From an uncultured Ruminococcus sp. (GTDB lineage Bacteria > Bacillota > Clostridia > Oscillospirales > Acutalibacteraceae), in NCBI GenBank assembly GCA_902773165.1, contig CACYDO010000281.1, positions 1-5,027 of the forward strand: a stretch of DNA of 5,027 nucleotides, read 5' to 3'. A program made the position numbers and the translations under genes. Of the stretch, positions 1-5,027 are shown in pieces. Position 1 is the stretch's first letter. Every line of letters starts with the position of its first letter. The notes beneath the pieces are model-generated. The model searched no databases. It was not told the origin of the DNA and saw only the letters and a list, made by a program, of their open reading frames with translations.

Positions 1-1076
1 ATAAATTCAAGAGTATTATCCATCTGCAACGGGTCTGCGCAGTCGTACTCTATCGCATAAGCGCAGCGCATCATAATTACATTTTCCAATCCCTTGATCG
101 AGCGATAGAACTGAAGCTGCACCTCCTCCGGAAGGGAAGAAGACATTCCCTGCAAATACATTTCTTCTGTATTCTCTCCGCACGGCTCAATAAACAGCTG
201 ATGACGCGGCTTATCGGCAAAACGGACTATTTTATCTTCAATACTCGGACAATAGCGCGGCCCCACACCGTGAATCATTCCGCTGTAAAGCGGAGAACGG
301 TGAATATTATCCTGAATAATCTGCTTCGTTTTTTCGTTCGTCCAGCTTATGTGACACACAACTTTATTTTCAAGCTGATCTGATGTATCGTAAGAAAAAG
401 GAACAACAGGCTCGTCACCTGCCTGCACCTCCAGATCTGAGAAATCAACACTTGAACGCAGAACTCTCGCAGGTGTACCCGTTTTAAACCTTCGAAGAGA
501 AATTCCGAGATCTTTAAGCGACTGCCCCAAAAATGTTGCCGGGAATATTCCGTCCGGACCGCTTTCATAGGAAACCTCTCCTACAAATATCCTGCCGCCC
601 AGATATGTACCGGTCGCAACGATCACAGCCTTAAATTCATATTCAGCGCCCATTCGCGTTTCAAGCTTCCACACCCCATCGCAATTTTTGACAGAGATGA
701 TCTCAGCCTGATGAAGCTCCAGATTCTCCTGCACTTCAAGCTTATGCTTCATGACCTCGCTGTATTTTCTTCTATCTATCTGCGCTCTTAATGAATGAAC
801 GGCAGGCCCTTTTCCGCGATTCAGCATACGCATCTGCAAAAGACATTCGTCGGCAGTTTTTCCCATCTCGCCGCCTAGTGCGTCTATTTCTCTGACAAGA
901 TGTCCCTTTGCCGTACCGCCGATAGAAGGATTACAAGGGCAATTTCCCACAGCGTCCATGTTGATCGTAAATACGACCGTCTTACAGCCAAGCCTTGCAC
1001 CTGCCAGAGCGGCTTCGATACCTGCGTGACCTGCTCCGATCACGGCAATATCATATTTTCCTGCAAAATAGCTCAT
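1..1076 (-). CDS. mnmG: tRNA uridine-5-carboxymethylaminomethyl(34) synthesis enzyme MnmG (GidA), 5' part, truncated by the window edge
   Basis: FAD-dependent partner of MnmE. Together they install the (carboxymethyl)aminomethyl group at C5 of wobble uridine 34 in tRNAs reading NNA/NNG codons, in the cytoplasm. My translation from the ATG at 1076-1074 gives 358 uninterrupted residues; the family is usually about 620-650, so roughly the C-terminal 40 % (helical MnmE/tRNA-binding part) lies outside. Visible are the N-terminal dinucleotide-binding loop (VIGAGHAG, residues 12-19), the CNPSIGGTAKGHLVREIDALGGEMG stretch from residue 48 in which Cys48 matches the E. coli catalytic Cys47, VATGTYLGG near 153-161, FKTGTPAR near 197-204, and GPRYCPSIEDK near 272-282, whose Cys276 matches E. 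coli Cys277. The start is 12 nt after the mnmE stop, and a strong Shine-Dalgarno (AGGGGGAG, 1089-1082) overlaps that stop, so the two genes are almost certainly co-transcribed. Nothing appears broken. Confidence 0.97.
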   Translation of the reverse strand, partial: MSYFAGKYDIAVIGAGHAGIEAALAGARLGCKTVVFTINMDAVGNCPCNPSIGGTAKGHLVREIDALGGEMGKTADECLLQMRMLNRGKGPAVHSLRAQIDRRKYSEVMKHKLEVQENLELHQAEIISVKNCDGVWKLETRMGAEYEFKAVIVATGTYLGGRIFVGEVSYESGPDGIFPATFLGQSLKDLGISLRRFKTGTPARVLRSSVDFSDLEVQAGDEPVVPFSYDTSDQLENKVVCHISWTNEKTKQIIQDNIHRSPLYSGMIHGVGPRYCPSIEDKIVRFADKPRHQLFIEPCGENTEEMYLQGMSSSLPEEVQLQFYRSIKGLENVIMMRCAYAIEYDCADPLQMDNTLEF

Positions 1077-1088
1077 TTGCTCTCCCCC

Positions 1089-2465
1089 TTACTTTCCTAC
1101 GCAGAATTTCGAGAAAACATTATGCACGATAGTTTCTCCTGCACGTTCACCCGTAAGCTCAAGCAGATCCTGTATAGATTCCTCAATCAGCACAGTAACA
1201 GCGTCAAGAGTAATACCTGATCTGATTGCCTCCACAGCTTCCTTTAACGGCGCTGTCGCGTTTACAACGCACTGATATTGCCGCTCATTTGACAGCACCG
1301 CAGCATTTTCGTCAAATTCCGCAGCGCCGGTTATCTCCTCAACAGCCGCAGTCAATTCAGCAAGACCCTCTCCGTTAGCCGCGGAGATAAACACACATTT
1401 ATCCGCCTTGCTCGAAATAAGCCCGGTATCTATTACACATTCAAGATCGGTTTTATTTATGACCGCAACGGAAGGCACGTCGCCAAGAAGATCGAGCATT
1501 CGAAAATCATCATCATCAAGAGGTCGTGACGCGTCAAATACAACAAGCGCCAATCCGCATGAAAGCAGTCTTTTTTTCACAAGCTCCACGCCGATTTTTT
1601 CAACCGGATTTTCCGTATCGCGAAGTCCTGCCGTATCGGAAAGAATAAGCACTGCATTTCCGATAACGACCGTTTCCTCGATCATATCTCTTGTTGTACC
1701 AGGAATGTCGGTAACAATACTTTTCTCGCAGCCGGTAAGAAAATTCATTAATGTAGATTTTCCTACATTCGGCTTACCTATAATAAGCGTGTCTATCCCC
1801 TGCTTTACAGCGCGCCCGCCGTCGTAGCTTTTCAACAGCTTTTCAAGCCGATCACATGCCAAACCAATACTTTCAAGAAGAGCACCGTCTTCAACCTCGG
1901 GAATATCCTCCTCGGGGTAATCCGCCCACGCAGACAGATGTGCAGCATTTTCTATCAGTAAAGCTTTTACCTCATCTATCTCTTTGCGAAGTCTTCCTTC
2001 TTTGATGTTAAGCGCAGAACGCGCCGCGGCTCTTCCCTTTGCAGAAATAATATCCATAACGGCTTCCGATTCCGTCAGGTCAATTTTTCCGTTCAGAAAA
2101 GCTCTTTCTGTAAACTCACCCGGCTTAGCAATAACAGCTCCGTTTTTTATAACAGTGCGGAGAATCCGATTTGTTATGTACATTCCTCCGTGACACGATA
2201 TCTCCACTACATCTTCGCCGGTATAGCTGTGCGGCGATTTAAATACAGTAACGACTGCTTCGTCAAGCGGCTCTTTATCATCGTATATCTTCCCGAATAG
2301 CGCAGTATATCCCTTTAGCTCTGAAAGCTTTTTTCCGCTTACAGATTTGAATAGTTTATCTGCGTATTCTATAGCGCAACTACCTGATATTCTGATTACA
2401 CTGATACCGCCCATACCCATAGGAGTAGATATTGCTGCAATAGTTGTATTATTAATATTAATCAT
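1089..2465 (-). CDS. mnmE: tRNA uridine-5-carboxymethylaminomethyl(34) synthesis GTPase MnmE (TrmE, ThdF)
   Basis: GTPase and folate-binding half of the MnmE-MnmG enzyme that modifies U34 of tRNA; it cycles by K+-dependent G-domain dimerisation. The product has 458 residues, the normal full length. The N-terminal formyl-THF-type domain (about 1-120) carries TIAAISTP and PGEFTERAFLNGKIDLTESEAV (115-136). The G domain is inserted in the helical domain at about 222-380, with G1 GKPNVGKS (230-237), G2 DIPGTTRD (253-260), G3 DTAG (277-280), G4 NKTD (337-340) and G5 SAA (361-363). The K-loop Asn is Asn233. The protein ends in FCVGK, so the catalytic C-terminal Cys (Cys455) of the C-x-G-K motif is present. 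The ATG at 2465-2463 has only a weak Shine-Dalgarno (GTGGTG, 2476-2471). A small oddity is Arg-Gln at 395-396 where I recall Arg-His in several homologues. The gene follows a terminator and its own likely promoter, and is paired with mnmG downstream. Confidence 0.98.
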   Translation of the reverse strand: MININNTTIAAISTPMGMGGISVIRISGSCAIEYADKLFKSVSGKKLSELKGYTALFGKIYDDKEPLDEAVVTVFKSPHSYTGEDVVEISCHGGMYITNRILRTVIKNGAVIAKPGEFTERAFLNGKIDLTESEAVMDIISAKGRAAARSALNIKEGRLRKEIDEVKALLIENAAHLSAWADYPEEDIPEVEDGALLESIGLACDRLEKLLKSYDGGRAVKQGIDTLIIGKPNVGKSTLMNFLTGCEKSIVTDIPGTTRDMIEETVVIGNAVLILSDTAGLRDTENPVEKIGVELVKKRLLSCGLALVVFDASRPLDDDDFRMLDLLGDVPSVAVINKTDLECVIDTGLISSKADKCVFISAANGEGLAELTAAVEEITGAAEFDENAAVLSNERQYQCVVNATAPLKEAVEAIRSGITLDAVTVLIEESIQDLLELTGERAGETIVHNVFSKFCVGK

Positions 2466-2499
2466 TTTAACACCACTGATATGCTATTATATATTTTAT

Positions 2500-2528
2500 A
2501 TTATATGCTAATTCTAATCAAACGCAAA
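2500..2528 (-). promoter_or_regulatory. Putative sigma-A-type promoter for mnmE-mnmG
   Basis: Read on the minus strand, a perfect TATAAT -10 box (2505-2500) lies 17 nt after TTTGCG (2528-2523), a 3-of-6 match to TTGACA. The predicted start near 2493 would leave a leader of about 27 nt before the mnmE ATG. The -35 box falls on the U-tract of the terminator just upstream, giving a compact terminator-promoter junction. A second perfect TATAAT (2491-2486) has no convincing -35 at 16-18 nt spacing. The whole patch is very AT-rich, so -10 matches arise easily by chance; the weak -35 limits confidence. Confidence 0.5.
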
Positions 2529-2558
2529 ATAAGCGAAAGCCCCCGAGCCTTCGCTTAT
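2526..2558 (-). terminator. Probable rho-independent terminator after jag
   Basis: On the minus strand the sequence folds as a 12-bp stem, ATAAGCGAAGGC pairing with GCTTTCGCTTAT (one G-U wobble), around a 6-nt loop TCGGGG, at 2558-2529. It is followed by a short, interrupted U-tract (TTT GCG TTT). It lies 35 nt past the jag stop and before the mnmE promoter, as expected at the end of the yidD-yidC-jag transcript. On the plus strand there is no T-run after the hairpin, which supports minus-strand action. The imperfect U-tract may make it leaky, so read-through into mnmE is possible. Confidence 0.75.
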
Positions 2559-2561
2559 CAG

Positions 2562-2578
2562 CTCTCGAATGTCGAGAG
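2562..2578 (-). other. Small perfect hairpin just after jag
   Basis: CTCTCGA (2562-2568) and TCGAGAG (2572-2578) form a perfect 7-bp inverted repeat with a 3-nt loop, 14 nt beyond the jag stop and only 3 nt upstream of the terminator stem. No T-run follows it in either direction, so it is unlikely to terminate alone. It may protect the 3' end of the jag transcript or act in tandem with the terminator; this is inference. Confidence 0.6.
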
Positions 2579-2592
2579 TAAAATATTTTAAA

Positions 2593-3507
2593 TTATTGAT
2601 CGTCGTCAATCTTCTTTTCGATCTTTGAGAACAGAGGAAGTCCAGCCTTTTCGATCGGACTTCTCTGGCTGAGAGTCGAAGACGGAGTTGTGATCATTTC
2701 GTCGTCAGTCGGCTTATTATAACGATTCTGATACGGCTTGCGTTCAAAAGTCTCCTTATAAGGAGTACGCTTATAGCCGCCCTGACCGCCGCCTCTTCTG
2801 CCTGATTTTCCGCCGTATGAGCCTTTTGAGCCGTCGCGGCGCTTATCGCGGTAATTTCTTCTCGGCTTAACAGGATTTTTAGGATCGGGCGCAATAATTA
2901 CATGTCGGTCAAGATCCTCACCCTCAGAATAGGAAATCGCGCCATTTACCTGCTGAACAGCAGTATGTATGATACGTCTTTCATAAGGATTCATCGGCTC
3001 AAGACTTACATTTTTACCTGTCTTTATAGCCTTGATAGCAAGCTTCTTGCCTAAACGCTCAAGAGTTTCCTCTCTTTTTTCTCTGTAGTTGCCTGTGTTG
3101 ATAGTTATTCTGTAATACTGATTATCTACATGATTCGCAACCAATCCTGCAAGATACTGCAGTGCGTCGAGTGTTTCGCCGCGTCTGCCGATGACAAAAC
3201 CTACGTCATCGCCTGTAAGATTGATCTCGGCTGTGTTTTCTTCTTCTTCCTTAACGTCAAGCTCAATGTCGTCAAGTCCCATACATTTGAGAATTTTTTC
3301 AACGTACTCACTTGCAGCCATAGAAGGTGTAACATTGATGAACGCTCTCACCTCAGCCGGGCTGCCGCCAAAGATACCGAATTTCTTCTCCTTCGGCTCT
3401 CTGATGATCTCATACTCGGCTTTTTCGGGCTCTACACCGATTTCCTTACACGCAAGCTCCAAAGCTTCCTCTATTGTGTAACCCTTGCCAAACGCCTCTT
3501 TTATCAC
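2593..3507 (-). CDS. khpB: RNA-binding protein Jag/KhpB (Jag_N, KH and R3H domains) with an Arg/Gly-rich C-terminal tail
   Basis: Cytoplasmic RNA-binding protein (Jag, SpoIIIJ-associated; KhpB in streptococci) linked in other Firmicutes to cell elongation and division, and often encoded next to yidC as here. From the GTG at 3507 it has 304 residues. The Jag_N domain (about 1-55) starts MIKEAFGKGYT and includes KEKKFGIFGG. A KH domain follows, with GFVIGRRGETLDALQYLAGL (103-122) and its GRRG loop at 107-110. The R3H signature Arg177-x3-His181 lies in NPYERRIIH. From about 207 there is a basic, Gly/Arg/Lys/Tyr-rich, probably disordered tail, ending with an acidic IDDDQ. B. subtilis Jag is about 208 residues, so the tail is an addition of about 95. 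GTG at 3507 is preferred because GAGGTG (3519-3514) lies 6 nt upstream; the in-frame GTG at 3516 would add three residues (MSS) but has a poor ribosome site. The yidC stop is 44 nt upstream and no terminator intervenes. Confidence 0.95.
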   Translation of the reverse strand: MIKEAFGKGYTIEEALELACKEIGVEPEKAEYEIIREPKEKKFGIFGGSPAEVRAFINVTPSMAASEYVEKILKCMGLDDIELDVKEEEENTAEINLTGDDVGFVIGRRGETLDALQYLAGLVANHVDNQYYRITINTGNYREKREETLERLGKKLAIKAIKTGKNVSLEPMNPYERRIIHTAVQQVNGAISYSEGEDLDRHVIIAPDPKNPVKPRRNYRDKRRDGSKGSYGGKSGRRGGGQGGYKRTPYKETFERKPYQNRYNKPTDDEMITTPSSTLSQRSPIEKAGLPLFSKIEKKIDDDQ

Positions 3508-3513
3508 ACTTGA

Positions 3514-3519
3514 CACCTC
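3514..3519 (-). promoter_or_regulatory. Ribosome binding site that decides the jag start
   Basis: GAGGTG on the minus strand matches the AGGAGGTG consensus and lies 6 nt before the GTG codon at 3507-3505. The alternative in-frame GTG at 3516-3514 lies inside this element, so it could not use it. This favours the shorter Jag product. Confidence 0.6.
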
Positions 3520-3551
3520 ATTTCTTCCACTGCAGCAGCAAACCGCAGCAA

Positions 3552-4589
3552 TTATTTTTTCTTCTTCTTTTTCTTGCTGCCTGAGCCTTTGGCGTTATAG
3601 CTGCCGCCGTTGAGCTTTACCGCCGCAGCAGGTGCAGACGGAGCCTTTGCAAGCCTTTTTACGCTAAGCTCTGCTTCTTCAAGATATGCAATGCGTCGTG
3701 CTTCGTCCTGTGCGGTAAGCGCCTGCGCATTGTAAAATTTGTGTATGATTATGGTGGTTACAAAACCAATGATACTCGAATAGATCCAGTAAAGACCGAT
3801 AGCCGCAGGGACTGAATACGCGATCCAGGCAGACATCAGCGGCATAAGCAAAAACATGGAGTTCATGCAGCCCTGCTGACCCTTTAAGCTAAGGCTCTGA
3901 CCGTTGAGCTTCATAGAAACGAATGTCGTTGCAAAGCTCGTTATGAAGCAGAGCACCGGGAACAGAATGAACACAGAAAATACTCCGTGAGAGTTCGGCA
4001 TATCGAGAAGATTAAGACCGAACATTCTGAAACCGTCCGCAAACTGATCGAGTTTAGTTATATCCGCGTCTGAAAACCCCGTATGAGCGAGGAATTCCGC
4101 GTTATTTTTTACATCCGGATACAAGCTCATAAAGCTGACCTGACCGTAATATCCTTCGATATTCGTGCCAACAACAGGCAGACCCTTTGCAAAATCAAGA
4201 GCTGCGTTAACGCTGTCTTTAGCAATATGGAGCGTATTTGTCAATGGATTTCTGATAGCATAATAAACGCCGAAAAGCAGGATCATCGGAATAAACGACG
4301 TCATACAGCCGCTTGCCGGGCTTACGTTTTCCTTTTCATAAAGCTTGGAAAGCTCCTCGTTTACCTTATCTCTGTCTTTTCCGTATTTTTCCTGGATTTC
4401 CTGCTGCTTTTTCTGAAGCCTCATGCTTCCCGCCATTGACTTCTGGCTTTTGATCTGCAAAGGAAACTGAAGCGCTCTCAGAATAACGGTAAAGATCAGG
4501 ATCGCCAGGGCGAAATTCTTGACCAGACCGTAAGCAAACCAAAGCAAATATCCGAAGATATAGCCTAAAAATTCAAATAAAGAACCCAT
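3552..4589 (-). CDS. yidC: Membrane protein insertase YidC/Oxa1/Alb3 family
   Basis: Inserts and folds proteins in the cytoplasmic membrane, alone or with SecYEG. The product has 345 residues. The Gram-positive type of core is visible: TM1 about 24-44 preceded by a hydrophobic N-terminal helix (5-22), a charged cytoplasmic helical hairpin (about 48-90, rich in K/E/Q), TM2 about 97-113, TM3 about 203-226, TM4 about 243-262 and TM5 about 264-284. Arg38 in FTVILRALQFPL is in the position of the groove arginine essential in the B. halodurans protein. No lipobox Cys follows the first hydrophobic segment, unlike B. subtilis SpoIIIJ/YqjG. The external TM2-TM3 segment (about 114-202) is long for a Gram-positive homologue. 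The tail is basic and ends in seven lysines, as in homologues whose tail contacts the ribosome. The ATG at 4589 has a good ribosome site, GGAAGGG (4603-4597), 7 nt upstream. It lies between yidD and jag, the standard order. Confidence 0.97.
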   Translation of the reverse strand: MGSLFEFLGYIFGYLLWFAYGLVKNFALAILIFTVILRALQFPLQIKSQKSMAGSMRLQKKQQEIQEKYGKDRDKVNEELSKLYEKENVSPASGCMTSFIPMILLFGVYYAIRNPLTNTLHIAKDSVNAALDFAKGLPVVGTNIEGYYGQVSFMSLYPDVKNNAEFLAHTGFSDADITKLDQFADGFRMFGLNLLDMPNSHGVFSVFILFPVLCFITSFATTFVSMKLNGQSLSLKGQQGCMNSMFLLMPLMSAWIAYSVPAAIGLYWIYSSIIGFVTTIIIHKFYNAQALTAQDEARRIAYLEEAELSVKRLAKAPSAPAAAVKLNGGSYNAKGSGSKKKKKKK

Positions 4590-4604
4590 TTAACTGCCCT
4601 TCCA

Positions 4605-4676
4605 ACCTTGCACTCACAAAATAATATACCGCATTAATATTAATATCACAAAATTCTACAGCCAAACATGCAAGGT
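4605..4676. repeat. Inverted repeat flanking the putative yidC promoter
   Basis: ACCTTGCA (4605-4612) and TGCAAGGT (4669-4676) are perfect 8-bp inverted copies separated by 56 nt. They lie in the 95-nt yidD-yidC gap and enclose the candidate promoter. The spacing is long for a terminator and there is no adjacent T-run. It could be a long-loop RNA stem or paired protein-binding half-sites; a chance match is also realistic at this length. Confidence 0.4.
4623..4651 (-). promoter_or_regulatory. Putative internal promoter for yidC-jag
   Basis: On the minus strand TTGTGA (4651-4646, 4 of 6 to TTGACA) is separated by exactly 17 nt from TATATT (4628-4623, 5 of 6 to TATAAT). The predicted start near 4616 leaves a leader of about 26 nt that includes the yidC ribosome site. 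The spacer contains a 12-bp palindrome, ATTAATATTAAT (4633-4644). The 95-nt gap is exceptional in an otherwise tightly packed cluster, which supports a regulatory role, but AT-rich sequence gives frequent false promoters. Confidence 0.45.
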
Positions 4677-4684
4677 CTTTAGAA

Positions 4685-4969
4685 TTATTCCTTTTCTTTG
4701 TTTTTTATCGCTTTATATTCAATAAATTTGTATTTTCTCTTTTTCGTTTTTAATTTATTTTCGGGAACAGGATCGTAGCCTCCCGCCCCCCAAGGGTTGC
4801 ATCTGAGTATCCTCCATACTGTCATCGCGCCGCCTTTTAAAGCGCCAAATCGCTCGACCGCTTCTAACCCATACTGTGAACAAGTCGGAGAAAAACGGCA
4901 GCATGGCGTGGTATGCACAGATATATGCTTCTGATAAAATCTGATGATCCAAAGGATAAAACTTTTCAT
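4685..4969 (-). CDS. yidD: Membrane protein insertion efficiency factor YidD
   Basis: Small membrane-associated protein that assists YidC-dependent insertion in E. coli; its molecular action is not firmly established. The product has 94 residues, against 85 in E. coli. It opens with an amphipathic, hydrophobic helix (MKSFILWIIRFYQKHIS). The family signature follows: CCRFSPTCSQYGLEAVERFG (23-42), then LKGG and RILRCNPWGAGGYDPVP (53-69). Cys24, Cys30 and Cys57 match conserved family cysteines. The C-terminus from residue 70 is a lysine-rich tail. The ATG is 4 nt after the rnpA stop and I see no strong Shine-Dalgarno, so translational coupling to rnpA is likely. It is followed by the 95-nt gap before yidC. 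Confidence 0.96.
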   Translation of the reverse strand: MKSFILWIIRFYQKHISVHTTPCCRFSPTCSQYGLEAVERFGALKGGAMTVWRILRCNPWGAGGYDPVPENKLKTKKRKYKFIEYKAIKNKEKE

Positions 4970-4973
4970 GCAA

Positions 4974-5027
4974 TTATTTCAGATGATCTTTCAATATTCC
5001 CGCGCGTCTGAGGCTGTCGCCGATCGG
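4974..5027 (-). CDS. rnpA: Ribonuclease P protein component RnpA, 3' end only
   Basis: The last 17 codons and TAA stop of a minus-strand frame enter from the right edge, translating as PIGDSLRRAGILKDHLK. RnpA proteins of Clostridia often end in a helix like (L)x(K/R)KAGI(L)K, which this resembles, and rnpA is the normal gene directly upstream of yidD in Firmicutes, with the stop a few nt from the yidD start as here. The identification therefore rests on a short C-terminus plus position. No catalytic or RNR motif is visible. RnpA is the protein cofactor of RNase P, which trims tRNA 5' leaders. Confidence 0.75.
   Translation of the reverse strand, partial: PIGDSLRRAGILKDHLK

Noticed and set aside
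900..1220. Plus-strand open frame of 106 codons across the mnmG start and mnmE end
   Set aside because: It is antisense to two conserved genes with intact motifs, has no family resemblance and no ribosome site, and is Cys/Ser/Arg-rich as expected of a shadow frame.
1408..1827. Plus-strand open frame of 139 codons antisense to the MnmE G domain
   Set aside because: Ser/Pro/Thr-rich composition and full overlap with the GTPase motifs mark it as a codon-bias shadow.
2500..2592. Possible riboswitch or small RNA in the jag-mnmE gap
   Set aside because: The gap is 127 nt and is accounted for by two simple hairpins and a promoter; no conserved riboswitch core is recognisable.
3130..3513. Two plus-strand open frames (3130-3513 and 3191-3481) opposite jag
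   Set aside because: Both are antisense to the Jag_N and KH coding sequence, with low-complexity Ser or Phe runs from complementary codons.
3552..3575. A-rich Lys-codon run at the end of yidC as a possible programmed frameshift site
   Set aside because: The longest A run is six and abuts the TAA; no downstream overlapping frame or stimulatory hairpin gives a meaningful product.
4083..4439. Plus-strand open frame of 118 codons opposite yidC
   Set aside because: Antisense to the cytoplasmic hairpin and loop of YidC; the hydrophobic runs merely mirror Lys/Glu-rich codons.
4755..4973. 72-codon minus-strand frame overlapping yidD, opening at a TTG
   Set aside because: It is the out-of-frame version of yidD; the conserved CRFSPTC and RCNPW motifs are in the other frame.
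1..5027. Mobile element, CRISPR array, phage or defence system
   Set aside because: The whole window is a conserved housekeeping cluster with no transposase, integrase, repeat-spacer pattern or break in gene order.

Overview
The window holds the conserved membrane-insertion / tRNA-modification block that lies near the replication origin in many Firmicutes, read entirely on the minus strand. In transcription order it contains the 3' end of rnpA, then yidD, yidC, jag (khpB), mnmE, and the 5' part of mnmG, which runs off the left edge. The gene order, the mid-range base composition with very AT-rich intergenic patches, the single non-lipoprotein YidC and the three-domain Jag point to an anaerobic Firmicute of class Clostridia. 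A Ruminococcus/Oscillospiraceae-type member is my best guess, but that is an inference from protein style, not a database match.

Layout from right to left (5' to 3' on the minus strand): 5027-4974 is the last 17 codons of a reading frame that looks like the RNase P protein. 4969-4685 is yidD, starting 4 nt after that stop. 4684-4590 is a 95-nt AT-rich gap with a plausible promoter enclosed by an 8-bp inverted repeat. 4589-3552 is yidC. 3507-2593 is jag, with a GTG start. 2592-2466 is a non-coding gap holding two hairpins (the second a likely rho-independent terminator) followed at once by a likely promoter. 2465-1089 is mnmE. 1076-1 is mnmG (358 codons visible). No gene-free stretch exceeds 130 nt, and no plus-strand gene is supported.

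The genes fall into two functional groups. RnpA matures tRNA 5' ends. YidD, YidC and Jag serve membrane-protein insertion and envelope-linked RNA binding. MnmE and MnmG form the enzyme that modifies the wobble uridine of certain tRNAs. The terminator and promoter between jag and mnmE suggest the last pair is transcribed at least partly on its own.

I did not find an undescribed system. The region is housekeeping DNA with intact catalytic motifs. The points most worth a second look are the roughly 95-residue Arg/Gly-rich tail on Jag, the large external loop and poly-lysine tail of YidC, and the compact regulatory elements in the two AT-rich gaps.
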